DNA of 64,000 nt from DAMCZI01 sp032095175 (GCA_032095175.1 DAMCZI010000002.1:1-64000); one strand, 5' to 3'; counted from the first letter of the stretch, positions 28,848 through 38,377 are shown. Notes: generated by a model not told the origin, from the letters alone. Numbers and translations are program-made.

Positions 28848-29561
28848 TTAATCATCATTTGAAGGCATTTCTTTGTGTAGTGTCATTATTCTCATTATAT
28901 CTTCACAGCTTGCCCCAAGCAATCCAAGGGTTTCCTCGATGTATTTATCTGCAGCCTGAGGTATGAATTCTGGCGAAGTTGCTGTTGTGAGCATATCAAT
29001 TTCATTGAACTCTGGAAGATTATCAAGGGTGCATATACTGTATTGTATGTTCTTTTCTCCAACTCTTGTTTTAACCGAGAAATTTATATTCAGCATGTTA
29101 TCAGTATAGCTGCAGCTTTCAAGCATATCACTTGATATAAACCTATATGCCAATTCCTTATTCTCTAGATTATATAATCCATCAGGGATAACCCAATATA
29201 TTCTTGATATAAATCCATCCCTTATGGCATACCAAATATAATCATCACAGCTCATGTCTGTATCACTTAGCTGTGTTAATTCCCTGCTCCTATTTCTATA
29301 AAGATCACTGTGGGCATCAATGTGTACAAGTGTCATATCCATGTACTTTTTTATCCACCAGTATGTATAGCTTTTTCTATGGTTTGTAAAAAACTTTCTT
29401 TCCTTTGCACCAAGAAGTCCCTTTTTCATCAGTTGTTCAACAAACTTGTTTATATCGTAAACGCTGCATTCATCATTTTTATACACTCTTATGTTATTTA
29501 TGCTCTTTTGCCTAACCGGTGTTACCAAATAATCCAAATCTATATCCAAATATATCCCCAT
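28848..29561 (-). CDS. UPF0489 family protein (arginase-like fold)
   Basis: The 237-residue protein begins MGIYLDIDLDYLVTPV and has TLVHIDAHSDLYR near residue 76. The Asp-His-Asp arrangement in DIDLDY and HIDAHSD fits UPF0489 proteins, which share the metal site of arginase-type hydrolases. The reaction is unknown. The ATG at 29561 is preferred to 29570 because AAAGGATG lies at the right distance. It is divergent from the small gene at 29817. Confidence 0.75.
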   Translation of the reverse strand: MGIYLDIDLDYLVTPVRQKSINNIRVYKNDECSVYDINKFVEQLMKKGLLGAKERKFFTNHRKSYTYWWIKKYMDMTLVHIDAHSDLYRNRSRELTQLSDTDMSCDDYIWYAIRDGFISRIYWVIPDGLYNLENKELAYRFISSDMLESCSYTDNMLNINFSVKTRVGEKNIQYSICTLDNLPEFNEIDMLTTATSPEFIPQAADKYIEETLGLLGASCEDIMRIMTLHKEMPSNDD

Positions 29562-29664
29562 AATACACATCCTTTTGCAAAATCAACTTTTCCTCGTATC
29601 ATATTATACAATATTCCTAAGAAAGTATAAATTACTATATAGAATACAAATAATATAATGAAGT

Positions 29665-29746
29665 TATATGTTTCGCATAAATAATTCTACATTGCTTGAC
29701 CCTAAACATTTATGCTAAATCATATTCCTTGATTCATAAATCGCAA
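29665..29746. repeat. Dispersed hairpin repeat, copy 1
   Basis: An 82-base sequence that matches 36375-36456 without gaps at about 75 of the first 81 bases. It starts TATATGTTTCGCATAAAT and contains an inverted pair (TCGCATAAAT and ATTTATGC). It is intergenic in both places. Confidence 0.7.
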
Positions 29747-29816
29747 TATGCATTATTCAATATCTTTATTGCGCTTTATATATTTATATAATATGTGTTT
29801 TTAGGAGGATTTTTCT

Positions 29817-29975
29817 GTGGAGAATGGAAGGATAACAAAAATAGAAAAGGATTTAACAACCATAGTTACTGATAATTTTAGAGTGATACAGACAAACACC
29901 CTTTTTTTACCTGTAAGATTTAAAGAAGGCGATAATGTTGAACTCGAAGGCGATAGAATTGTTTTAAGGTTTTAA
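29817..29975 (+). CDS. Small hypothetical protein
   Basis: A 52-residue product with a GTG start behind AGGAGG at 29803-29808. It has beta-strand character (KDLTTIVTDNFRVIQTN, FKEGDNVELEGDRIVLRF) and could be a small SH3- or AbrB-like barrel, but no family is assigned. A terminator follows at 29991. Confidence 0.6.
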   Translation: MENGRITKIEKDLTTIVTDNFRVIQTNTLFLPVRFKEGDNVELEGDRIVLRF

Positions 29976-29990
29976 GGCGTATTAAAGAAA

Positions 29991-30023
29991 ACACCGGAGA
30001 AAAAAATTATCTTTTCCCGGTGT
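29991..30023. terminator. Bidirectional intrinsic terminator
   Basis: The stem ACACCGG / CCGGTGT is extended by pairing of the A run with TTTTC, and is followed by TTTTATTTTT on the plus strand. It ends the small gene and probably also the pseudouridine synthase transcript on the other strand. Confidence 0.75.
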
Positions 30024-30031
30024 TTTTATTT

Positions 30032-30766
30032 TTATTCTTCTCTTCCCACAGCTTCAAAAAGACTTTTTAGTTCCCAGTCATAAAGCTCTCTATAATCTCC
30101 TGTTTCAAGTGTTGAATCAAGCTTTAGTGGACCCATTTCAATTCTTTTAAGATAGACTACCTTTTTTTCCACTGCCTCGAACATCCTTTTCACCTGATGA
30201 AACTTACCCTCATACAAAACCGTTTCAATTTCAGAGATTTCATCTGAGTTTATAATATAAAGCTCGGCAGGAAGCGCTTTATACCCATCTTCTAATGTAA
30301 CACCCTCTTTGAACTTTATGACATCTTCCTCTGTAACCCTTCCACTGATTCTTGCATAGTATCTCTTAGGTACATGCTTCTTAGGCGACAAAAGCTTATG
30401 GTTTAAATCTCCATCATTTGTGATTAAAAGCAGCCCCTCGGTATCCTTATCAAGCCTGCCAACTGGAGCTGGGTTAAAGTTACTAAGTCCATCATCAATT
30501 ATATCGATAACTGTTTTATCATAATCATCCTCAGTTGCAGATATAACTCCCTGGGGCTTATTCATAATTATATACACATACTTTCTATAATTAATCCTCT
30601 CACCAGATATCTCTATAACATCAGCTTCTGCATCCACATGGACAGAGGAATCCTTAATCACCTTTCCATTAACCAATACCTCTCCAGACTTGGTCATGGC
30701 TTTAACTTCCTTCCTCGTTCCATACCCTGCATTAGCGAGCACCTTATCAAGCCTTTCCTTCGCCAT
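30032..30766 (-). CDS. Pseudouridine synthase, RsuA/RluB family
   Basis: The 244-residue protein has an N-terminal S4 RNA-binding domain (RLDKVLANAGYGTRKEVKAM) and the catalytic domain with the aspartate in PVGRLDKDTEGLLLITNDG, followed by PKRYYARISG and GKFHQVKRMFEAV. It converts uridine to pseudouridine in rRNA; the length and form are nearest to the 16S U516 type, but the site cannot be set from sequence alone. Confidence 0.92.
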   Translation of the reverse strand: MAKERLDKVLANAGYGTRKEVKAMTKSGEVLVNGKVIKDSSVHVDAEADVIEISGERINYRKYVYIIMNKPQGVISATEDDYDKTVIDIIDDGLSNFNPAPVGRLDKDTEGLLLITNDGDLNHKLLSPKKHVPKRYYARISGRVTEEDVIKFKEGVTLEDGYKALPAELYIINSDEISEIETVLYEGKFHQVKRMFEAVEKKVVYLKRIEMGPLKLDSTLETGDYRELYDWELKSLFEAVGREE

Positions 30767-30872
30767 ATCTTTCCTCCTATATGTATTTAAAATTTTAGTC
30801 TATATTATTATATTACAACCTACTTAGCAGAAAGCCCACTCCTTTAGGCAAGGGCGTTTCAGAAAAAAACAG

Positions 30873-30908
30873 CTCCGATAATACTAATTATTGTTAGTAT
30901 TACCGGAG
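30873..30908 (-). terminator. Intrinsic terminator after the patatin-like gene
   Basis: A 15-bp stem with one mismatch (CTCCGRTAATACTAA) is followed on the minus strand by TGTTTTTTTC. It lies about 40 bases after the stop codon of the patatin-like gene. Confidence 0.8.
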
Positions 30909-30949
30909 GTGAATTTTTATATATGCATTAATAAGTGTCTTGGCAAATT

Positions 30950-32347
30950 TTATTCTAAAGTAGGTGCCGAACTCTCTTCTATCTCACCAACCATGGAGGA
31001 AGTATCCCCAATTTCCGGATTCCTAGATAGAACTAGAGAAATAAACATATTTGCTATTGCTATCTTTGGGAAAGCCATTGCAACAAATCTTCTAAATCTC
31101 TTAATCTTCTCATCACTTTCATTGATGTATGGATTATATGAAATCAAAAATTTGCCTTCTATTATGCTCATTTTTATTTCTCTATCAAATTCTACTTGAT
31201 TTCTGCTCATTATAAGCCTTTTTAAATTCTTAATATACTCATTAAAATCATTGCTGTTCTTTATTTTATTATATTCTTCCATTATAGCATCAATCAATTC
31301 ATTTAGTTTATATGAATGATGTCTGCTTATTCCAAGCTGCTCTGCAGTAATTTCCGCCATTGCCGGAAAAACTGAGCTTCCATTTAATTTTTCGCTTACA
31401 TACTGCTGTATTGTTCTCATTATTTTATCTATTATAATTTTGTTAACACCTGATGATTTTCCACTCCAGTCCATTCCTAAAAATGTATACATATTTTTAA
31501 AATCATCTATGCCTATATTTTTAAAATATAGCTCTCTAACATCCAAATCATCAGATGGCAACAGATAGTACCTGCTCCCACCAAGCTTTCCAAAGGCTTT
31601 CATTGTATCAAGATATCCAAGCTCCATATTAATAATTGACCTATCGGCATTAAATCTTAACACACCGCCTAAATCTTCTGAATTTTTAATATAAATAATT
31701 TTAGGATTACCTTTATTAACCTTTCTAGTAAATCCAGGTCCTGAAACATCAACACCTATTATGTTTTTCATTCCCTTACCTATCATTAATGAAATGGGAA
31801 CATTATCATATACTCCACCATCTATAAACTTTTTATCATCAATCTCTTGTTTTCTAAATAAAGGAAAACATGCACTTGCAATAAGATAATCCACAAGCTT
31901 CCCTTCAGGTATATCCTTTTTAAACAATTTAACAGGTTTCAAATCTGTTAATGAGAAGGTTACCAACCCGAAATTCACACTGGATTTTCTTATTTTCTCC
32001 TCATCAATCACATCATGAAGCAATTTTTCTAGGGGAGTTATGTCTAATCCACCTGAAGCTATGGTATTCTTTGCAAAATCCAGCATACTTGAAAACCTTT
32101 TTCTTTTTTCACTTGCTTCTACTATTCCCTTTTCAAACTCTATTACCTTTTCCATCGATATGGTTGTCCATAAATCGCAAGCAATATCAAGGTCACCCTG
32201 TACCATCATAGCTCCGTTTAAAGCTCCTACAGAAGTCCCTACAACACAGCTTATTGGTATCTCAAGTTCCCTTAAAGCCTTCCATACCCCTATTTCATAG
32301 CTGCCTTTAGCGCCTCCACCACCCAGTGCAACACCAAATCCATTCAT
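30950..32347 (-). CDS. Patatin-like phospholipase family protein
   Basis: The 465-residue protein has the N-terminal patatin domain: oxyanion-hole GGGGAKGSYEIGVW at residues 9-22, nucleophile elbow GTSVGALNG with Ser near 40, and the catalytic Asp in FIDGGVYDNVP. The C-terminal 200 residues are helical and not assigned. It is expected to be a serine lipid acyl hydrolase. No signal peptide is seen, so it acts inside the cell. Confidence 0.88.
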   Translation of the reverse strand: MNGFGVALGGGGAKGSYEIGVWKALRELEIPISCVVGTSVGALNGAMMVQGDLDIACDLWTTISMEKVIEFEKGIVEASEKRKRFSSMLDFAKNTIASGGLDITPLEKLLHDVIDEEKIRKSSVNFGLVTFSLTDLKPVKLFKKDIPEGKLVDYLIASACFPLFRKQEIDDKKFIDGGVYDNVPISLMIGKGMKNIIGVDVSGPGFTRKVNKGNPKIIYIKNSEDLGGVLRFNADRSIINMELGYLDTMKAFGKLGGSRYYLLPSDDLDVRELYFKNIGIDDFKNMYTFLGMDWSGKSSGVNKIIIDKIMRTIQQYVSEKLNGSSVFPAMAEITAEQLGISRHHSYKLNELIDAIMEEYNKIKNSNDFNEYIKNLKRLIMSRNQVEFDREIKMSIIEGKFLISYNPYINESDEKIKRFRRFVAMAFPKIAIANMFISLVLSRNPEIGDTSSMVGEIEESSAPTLE

Positions 32348-32369
32348 CCTTGTCCCTCCCTAAAGGGTA

Positions 32370-33380
32370 TTATAGCTTCTTATACTTTTCATAGTTTTCC
32401 ATAACATTTTTCACATAATTTCTTGTCTCTTTAGGCATCAGTGAAATTTCTTCAACAGTATCAACTCCAAGTCTTCTCATTCTACCTGTACCCCCACTAT
32501 ATGCTGCAAGAGCAAGTCTTGTATTTCCATTAAAGGAATCCATAAGCTTTTTTATGTATCTAGTTCCGCCATCCAAATTTTGAAGTACATCAAATGGATT
32601 TTTAACCCCAAGCGCCTCTGCCGTTTTAGGCATAAGCTGCATTAATCCCATTGCTCCTGCTTTTGAAACAACATTGGGCTTAAATCTTGATTCATGATAA
32701 ACAATACATCTAATAAAATCTGGATCTACACCATATTTTTCTGATACCTTTTCTATAGCATCATTTATATTATTAGATAATTCCTTATTTGAAGAATTAC
32801 TAACCTTATAACTTTTTACATTTGTATCTGAATTATCATTGGAATTTTGTAAACCATATCCATCAATGCTACTCTTTAATAAACTCTCAAATAAAACCGA
32901 TGATGATGTACTGCTTAATAAACCATTACCACCATCACTATTTAGGCCCTGTGCCAAATATATAGGCAGGAGTTTTAATAATATTTCTTTAATACCATCA
33001 CTTCCAAGGTTCTCAGCTGTTTCAGGTATTATTTGCATCAAATCTGCAGTTTTTAAATTGGAAAAGGATGTTGTATTATCCCCTAGTCCTTGTTTTATAA
33101 TAGCTTTCATCGATTCACTATCTAACCCATTTTTTTCACAGGCTTTATTTATAACATCCTCTAGTTCCTTTGACATTCCATTATATGAAGAACTACTCTT
33201 ATAACTACTTTCATTTGCTTGTACACTATTATCATTATACTGAGAAGAATAGCCCTGCATAACACTATTCAACACATTCTGAAAGGAACCCGACGACGAA
33301 GGTTTACTTACCCCATCTTGATTATTTAAACTTTGCAGCAAATATACTTGAAGAATCTTTGAAATTGCTTCAGCTTCCAC
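32370..33380 (-). CDS. Lytic transglycosylase with internal duplication
   Basis: The 336-residue protein ends in a Slt-type catalytic domain: CIVYHESRFKPN with the catalytic Glu, GAMGLMQLMPKTAEALGV and ALAAYSGGTGRMRR. The N-terminal half repeats the same order (YLLQSL..., a Ser/Asn-rich linker, then SMKAIIKQGL and TADLMQIIPETAENLG) but lacks the catalytic Glu. The two start pairs at 33380 and 33386 both fit; the GTG at 33380 has the better distance from AAGGGGG. No signal peptide is visible, so export is unexplained. It cleaves peptidoglycan glycan strands. Confidence 0.85.
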   Translation of the reverse strand: MEAEAISKILQVYLLQSLNNQDGVSKPSSSGSFQNVLNSVMQGYSSQYNDNSVQANESSYKSSSSYNGMSKELEDVINKACEKNGLDSESMKAIIKQGLGDNTTSFSNLKTADLMQIIPETAENLGSDGIKEILLKLLPIYLAQGLNSDGGNGLLSSTSSSVLFESLLKSSIDGYGLQNSNDNSDTNVKSYKVSNSSNKELSNNINDAIEKVSEKYGVDPDFIRCIVYHESRFKPNVVSKAGAMGLMQLMPKTAEALGVKNPFDVLQNLDGGTRYIKKLMDSFNGNTRLALAAYSGGTGRMRRLGVDTVEEISLMPKETRNYVKNVMENYEKYKKL

Positions 33381-33554
33381 AATCATACCCCCTTCGTTTA
33401 TATAAATTATAACACAAAAACTCATGCATTAATTATTATTTTTACACCAAAATTGGTTAATATTTTACAAACAAATTACACATATTATCTAAAGTAACAA
33501 ATTCATATAGTTTTCTACCTTTTTAACATATGAAATTAACGAGGAGTGAATATC

Positions 33555-33830
33555 ATGGAAAAGCGCCCCAAAATAAATAAGTTTGGAGATCATTATGCTG
33601 ATGATGTTGAACTTAGTCAGATTGACGAAAAGGTAATAGATATTGATGAAGTTGACAACCTCGATTACCCTCTTCTTGAAAGAATAAATAATGGTATTTT
33701 CTGGCCCGAAACTCCTAAGGGAAGAGTTGATTTGCTAGACACATATGAAATATCCTCTGTTCCAGAAGACCCAGACACTCCAATGGAATCAGTTGAGTTT
33801 TTAGAAGACAAGGGGATAATGCCAAAGTAA
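33555..33830 (+). CDS. Small acidic hypothetical protein
   Basis: The 91-residue product is very acidic (VELSQIDEKVIDIDEVDNLD, then VPEDPDTPMESVEFLEDKG) with no membrane segment. The ATG at 33555 is eight bases after GAGGAG; an in-frame GTG at 33546 overlaps that site and is rejected. A strong terminator follows. No family recognised. Confidence 0.65.
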   Translation: MEKRPKINKFGDHYADDVELSQIDEKVIDIDEVDNLDYPLLERINNGIFWPETPKGRVDLLDTYEISSVPEDPDTPMESVEFLEDKGIMPK

Positions 33831-33834
33831 AAAT

Positions 33835-33864
33835 GTGGATACTGCATAGGTTTGCAGTATCCAC
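33835..33864 (+). terminator. Intrinsic terminator
   Basis: A perfect 12-bp stem GTGGATACTGCA with a six-base loop follows the small acidic gene by five bases and is followed by TTATTCTTT. Confidence 0.8.
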
Positions 33865-34036
33865 TTATTCTTTACAAAAAATTTCACATTAAAACACTTA
33901 TTAATACTAATTTAAAACACCTCTGTATTTAAGACATTTAGGAAAATAACAGCATTTTTATTGAGAAGCTATAAACTGATTACATAAAAGTTTTAGATTT
34001 CAAATACCTTCCCCCTCAAAAATAAATTCTGCTTTT

Positions 34037-34975
34037 TTATATGTACTTTTCTATTTTACTTATTGCATTAACCATACTTTTAAAATTCAATTTATACCAA
34101 TCAGAAGCATCCCAATTGTTTAAAATATGAGCAAACACTATACCTGCATAGTTTAGTAATCTTGAACAGTTGAAATCCATCATAAATTCATCCATTAATA
34201 ATTCAGGTAAGGAATTCTTTTTAACCCCTTCAAAGTATGCCTTTAATATATCTTGCTCCCATTTGTTATTAACCCAATAGGTTCCCTTTTCATCCTTAAA
34301 GTCGCTTAATAGCCTTCCTATATCCTGTGTATAAATTCCAACAGCTGCATTTCCCCAATCAATAATCTTAATTTGTTTATCACTAATCATTATGTTTATA
34401 GGTAATAAATCATTTTCAATTAATGTCCTTGGTCTTTTATTCAACCTTTTTACAGCATACTCTAAAATTCTTAGAGTATCCTTCGGCCAATTCAATTTAT
34501 ACTCCATATGTTTTTCTATTATTTTATTTAATTTGACTGATATTTTTCCATTACTATCATTAACAAATGAATATTCTTTCTTATCAATACTTAATCCCAT
34601 AAACTTTGAATGCAGTACTGCTAATTCATAAGCAGCATTACAGTAATTCTCTAGGTCTTCATTCGTAAATACTTTCCCGTCTATATACTCTAATAAAAAC
34701 CATGTAGAATTATCTAAGATTTTTGTCTTTCCATAATACTTGGGTACAGCTATATCTTCATCATTTAAAATCATTTCATATATATTTGCTTCATATTCTG
34801 ATTTTTTTAAAACATATTTATTACTACTGGTTTCAATAAAATAAGCATCATATTTCTTACTCAATTCTTTATCATCTATTTGTTTGAATTTTAATATAGT
34901 TTCGCCTGTATTATTATGTAAAATTAATTCATGCACCTTTTGATGTAAATCATTTGTACTCTGTTCTTCAATCAT
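34037..34975 (-). CDS. APH-type phosphotransferase family protein
   Basis: The 312-residue protein has the aminoglycoside phosphotransferase/choline kinase fold: a nucleotide-lobe Lys in NKYVLKKSEYEANIYE, the catalytic loop LIENDLLPINIMI and the metal-binding IIDWGNAAVG. The usual HGD of the catalytic loop is END here, keeping Asp and the later Asn but losing His. It is probably a small-molecule kinase; the substrate is unknown, and resistance is not implied. It lies 38 bases after a second kinase gene. Confidence 0.8.
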   Translation of the reverse strand: MIEEQSTNDLHQKVHELILHNNTGETILKFKQIDDKELSKKYDAYFIETSSNKYVLKKSEYEANIYEMILNDEDIAVPKYYGKTKILDNSTWFLLEYIDGKVFTNEDLENYCNAAYELAVLHSKFMGLSIDKKEYSFVNDSNGKISVKLNKIIEKHMEYKLNWPKDTLRILEYAVKRLNKRPRTLIENDLLPINIMISDKQIKIIDWGNAAVGIYTQDIGRLLSDFKDEKGTYWVNNKWEQDILKAYFEGVKKNSLPELLMDEFMMDFNCSRLLNYAGIVFAHILNNWDASDWYKLNFKSMVNAISKIEKYI

Positions 34976-35013
34976 AATATTCCACCAACCTATTTAGCAC
35001 CTTATAATATAAA

Positions 35014-35823
35014 CTACACATTCTTCTTATTCATATAGCTTTTAATAATATTCAGCAACCATTTTTCCTCTCCTGGAACTTTGTCTCTGAGCCTTGCAGC
35101 AGCTACTGGAAGTACCCAATCATCAACATCCTTTACATGAATTTTTGAAATCTTTACATATTCCCTAAGATAAGCAGAACACAGTAAACGTTTGATTATT
35201 TTAGAAATTTTAATTAACAAATTAGGAGTCCCTTTGGGCATATATGGTGTACGAATTATTAAGCAAGTTCTTGCTACATCTCCTAATGGATTTCCTGAAT
35301 GGGCGTTTATCCAATCTATTACAACTGGCTTCTCTGATGATATAAGAATATTATCTGGATGAAAATCTCCATGACACACACATGTGTCCTCGGAAAGATT
35401 TTTTAGATAATTTATAATCCTCTTTGTTTTATCTCCAAGAATATCACTCGATTCAATTATTTGAGCTTCAAATTTTTCCTTCTGATTAGGTAGTGTATCT
35501 ACATGAATCTTATGCATTTTACTATGAATATGAGCCATCTCTCGCGCATACTTTATCACCTTCCATGGTTTTTTTTCAATTAGTTTAAGCATTGAACTCC
35601 CATTTATGCGCTGATATATTATACCTTTTCGGCCTTCTTCATCAACAATGCCATAAACAGCAGGAGATGATATCCCTGCTGTGTTTACGGCTTCTGCTAC
35701 TTCTTCTTCATGCTTTATCCACTGCTCTTTAAACCACTTATAATAAAGCTTAATAATCTTATCCTGCTCCCATTCATAAACCTCAGCAGTCATCCCTTTA
35801 CCAAGAAATACTCCCTTAACCAC
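35014..35823 (-). CDS. APH-type phosphotransferase family protein
   Basis: The 269-residue protein has the canonical catalytic loop CHGDFHPDNILIS near residue 144 and the metal-binding VIDWINAHSGNPLGDVART. The N-terminus is GKGMTAEVYEWEQDKIIKLYY, a short nucleotide lobe. It resembles kinases annotated as aminoglycoside or homoserine-type phosphotransferases; the substrate cannot be told. It likely shares a transcript with the gene at 34037. Confidence 0.85.
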   Translation of the reverse strand: MVKGVFLGKGMTAEVYEWEQDKIIKLYYKWFKEQWIKHEEEVAEAVNTAGISSPAVYGIVDEEGRKGIIYQRINGSSMLKLIEKKPWKVIKYAREMAHIHSKMHKIHVDTLPNQKEKFEAQIIESSDILGDKTKRIINYLKNLSEDTCVCHGDFHPDNILISSEKPVVIDWINAHSGNPLGDVARTCLIIRTPYMPKGTPNLLIKISKIIKRLLCSAYLREYVKISKIHVKDVDDWVLPVAAARLRDKVPGEEKWLLNIIKSYMNKKNV

Positions 35824-35910
35824 ATAAATTCTCCCCTTAAATTTAAATTGGAAATGCTGTAATCCTTCTGAGACTTTCTATAATGCCAAGACTCCATATA
35901 TTTTATGCTT

Positions 35911-36351
35911 TTAACGAATAAATGCCTTATCCTGAAATGCTAGAGCGTCTAATAACCAACGGGGGTGCATAGATAGTAAATCCTTCGGTAAATCATCACA
36001 TGGAAAATATTTATATTCCAATGATTCCTTTGGATCACATTTCAATTCTCCCCCAATTACTTCTGCCAGGAAACAGGTTGTAATAAAATGAACTACTTCC
36101 CCATTAGGATATGAAAAAATTTGAGAATCAGGTTCAGAGTAAACTCCTATTAAATGCTTTATTGCTATATCCATCCCTGTTTCTTCTTTAACCTCTCTAA
36201 TGGCAGCCTGACTAACTGTTTCTCCTGGTTCAATATGTCCGGAGGGTATTCCCCACAGTCCTACATCTCTACGTTTCTGTAATAACACTCTTTTCTCATT
36301 ATCCAAAATAATAACAGCAATTCCTGGATAAATATAATCTATTTTCTTCAT
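35911..36351 (-). CDS. Nudix hydrolase
   Basis: The 146-residue protein has a complete Nudix box, GHIEPGETVSQAAIREVKEE followed by TG, around residues 38-60. Such enzymes hydrolyse nucleoside diphosphates linked to another group; the substrate is not known. It is single, flanked downstream by kinase genes and upstream by the dispersed repeat at 36375. Confidence 0.88.
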   Translation of the reverse strand: MKKIDYIYPGIAVIILDNEKRVLLQKRRDVGLWGIPSGHIEPGETVSQAAIREVKEETGMDIAIKHLIGVYSEPDSQIFSYPNGEVVHFITTCFLAEVIGGELKCDPKESLEYKYFPCDDLPKDLLSMHPRWLLDALAFQDKAFIR

Positions 36352-36374
36352 TTTTTTCTCCTTTGTTTACATAC

Positions 36375-36456
36375 TATATGTTTCGCATAAATGATTCTAC
36401 ACTGCTCTACCCTAAACATTTATGCGAAATCATATTCCTTGATTCATTAATCGCAC
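36375..36456. repeat. Dispersed hairpin repeat, copy 2
   Basis: The partner of 29665-29746. In this copy the inverted pair is longer: TTTCGCATAAATG and CATTTATGCGAAA form a perfect 13-bp stem. It lies between the Nudix gene start and the HD-domain gene stop. Confidence 0.7.
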
Positions 36457-36501
36457 AACACCCTATGTAAATCTTTAGTGTGATTAATATAATAAATTTT
36501 T

Positions 36502-37173
36502 TTAAATACTTTTATAAATATCATGGGTTCCGTCTAACTCTGATGAGAGCTGTTCATTAAATTTTTCGATAAAATCCATCTTCTCCTTAAGAAGCTTTTT
36601 CCCATATGAAGTATTTAATTGATGCATTTTTCTCTCGCAAAATTCCAATTCAAAGGTACTTAGCCTTTCTAATAAGTCATTAAAGAAAAATGGTGAATGC
36701 TTATTTACTCTATTGGATGCCATAAATATTGACAGTGCTCCTATTTCATCTAATATATCCGCATCTTTTATAATCTTAGAGCACAAATCCTTCTCTTTTT
36801 CCTCTTTATCTGAATGTGTTTCAATAACCCTAATCAATTTATTAGTATCTTTAATTCTTCCAGCTATATTAGTATTGCTATCTAGCCACCGCCTAACAAT
36901 TTCTGCACTATATTTTGCATGTTTCTCGCCACTTTGTATTTTCCCTATATCATGGAGTATTGCAGCTATCTCAATTATACTCCTATCATCATCGGAAATG
37001 CTGCAGAATTCATTTTCTATTATTTTAGTTGCATAAGAATGTACCCTAAGGGAATGAAGTATGATAAACTTTGAATCTTTTCTCCAAGGATGCGTGATTT
37101 CATAATCACAAATTTTTCCCTCTAAATATGCTGCTAAAAACTTCTTTGCTTCTTCAATCATATTCAAATCCAT
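36502..37173 (-). CDS. HD domain phosphohydrolase
   Basis: The 223-residue protein has the HD metal-site residues in HSLRVHSYATKI, AAILHDIGKI and KDADILDEIG, in the right order for an HD-superfamily hydrolase acting on nucleotides or a similar phosphoester. No second domain is seen. The substrate is unknown. Confidence 0.85.
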   Translation of the reverse strand: MDLNMIEEAKKFLAAYLEGKICDYEITHPWRKDSKFIILHSLRVHSYATKIIENEFCSISDDDRSIIEIAAILHDIGKIQSGEKHAKYSAEIVRRWLDSNTNIAGRIKDTNKLIRVIETHSDKEEKEKDLCSKIIKDADILDEIGALSIFMASNRVNKHSPFFFNDLLERLSTFELEFCERKMHQLNTSYGKKLLKEKMDFIEKFNEQLSSELDGTHDIYKSI

Positions 37174-37261
37174 TTCTTATTCTCCTATTCTTATGTATTA
37201 ATTAGCTTGTTACTATAATTAATATTAAAATGCTTAACATTAACCCCTATCAATTTAAAAA

Positions 37262-38038
37262 TTAAGTTATATTGGGATTCTTATATCTCCCCTTTTTTAT
37301 TGTTCCTTTACCATACTGTATAGCTTTAGCAGGACATCGATGGATACAAGCCAGGCACTTTGTACATTGATTACCCCATGAAGGCTTTTTATCAAATTTA
37401 ATATTACCTGAACTGCACACTTTCTCACATAATCCACAACTTATACAATTGTCTGTAGCATAAAATTTTTTGGTGCTCATACCAAAGGCATTGAAAAGAG
37501 GATTGATTACTGACGTTAAAAATGTTGGGAAAGCTCCCTTTTCGAGCTGAAAGATATTGTTTTCTCTTTTCTCAATAATTCTATTGATTTCTCCTATTCT
37601 TTCCTCAGCCTTAAGAAGCTTTTCCTTTTCCATTTCTTTAGAGTCCACATCAAACATAATTATATAGGTATTAGGCATTCTGATAGAAAATCCACTATTT
37701 AACTTAAAACCTCTGTTATTTAATGTTTTCTCTAGAACAATCATGGTGTTCCCAATTTCATCCCCGCAGGTAGCTATAGAAAAAATATAATTATTCTTAT
37801 AATTATGAAAGCGTACTCTTCTTATAAAATCCAGTACTATCTTAGGTGGTGCCCATGCATATACAGGATAAATAAATCCTATAATTTCATCATCATCTAA
37901 ATAATACTCCAAGTTACCAGAATTTCTCTTCATCTCCTCTGAAATTGAAACTATCCTGTCATTATTATATTGTGATATTTTCTTTGCAACATAAAGGGAG
38001 TTACCTGTACCTGTAAAATAAAATATCATTGTCCTCAC
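37262..38038 (-). CDS. EFR1-type flavodoxin/ferredoxin protein
   Basis: The 258-residue protein joins an N-terminal flavodoxin-like domain (MIFYFTGTGNSLYVAKKI, FMN phosphate loop) to a C-terminal two-cluster ferredoxin with CISCGLCEKVCSSGN and CTKCLACIHRCPAKA. It should carry electrons in anaerobic metabolism. The partner is not known. Confidence 0.9.
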   Translation of the reverse strand: MRTMIFYFTGTGNSLYVAKKISQYNNDRIVSISEEMKRNSGNLEYYLDDDEIIGFIYPVYAWAPPKIVLDFIRRVRFHNYKNNYIFSIATCGDEIGNTMIVLEKTLNNRGFKLNSGFSIRMPNTYIIMFDVDSKEMEKEKLLKAEERIGEINRIIEKRENNIFQLEKGAFPTFLTSVINPLFNAFGMSTKKFYATDNCISCGLCEKVCSSGNIKFDKKPSWGNQCTKCLACIHRCPAKAIQYGKGTIKKGRYKNPNIT

Positions 38039-38377
38039 CTCGTCCTTATCTTATTCAAAATGAATTTACTATCATTACTATGTCTTGGTAGATAATAAAT
38101 TAGTTACTCTCATCTATTACTTGAGGAAATAATTTAGTCTTATAGCTATATATTATATGATCATTTTACCATTAATTGTATCAAACTTACCACTACTTAT
38201 CAGGGATAATTGAACTTATTTTTCTGAAATAGGCATATTAAATTTATATTCCATTTCAATAAATTTATTGCTTTTTTGTTCTATGCATTGTAAATTAATA
38301 GCACTACCATATTAATCAATATAGTAGTGCATATTTTGCTCAACCTAAGGCATATATAAAATTCCATGTGAATTTTA
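38039..38377. other. Intergenic region between MerR-type and EFR1 genes
   Basis: AT-rich, with no coding sequence. The inverted repeat GCACTACCATATT / AATATAGTAGTGC at 38300-38329 may be a weak terminator of the preceding minus-strand gene, but no clear T run follows. Confidence 0.35.
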
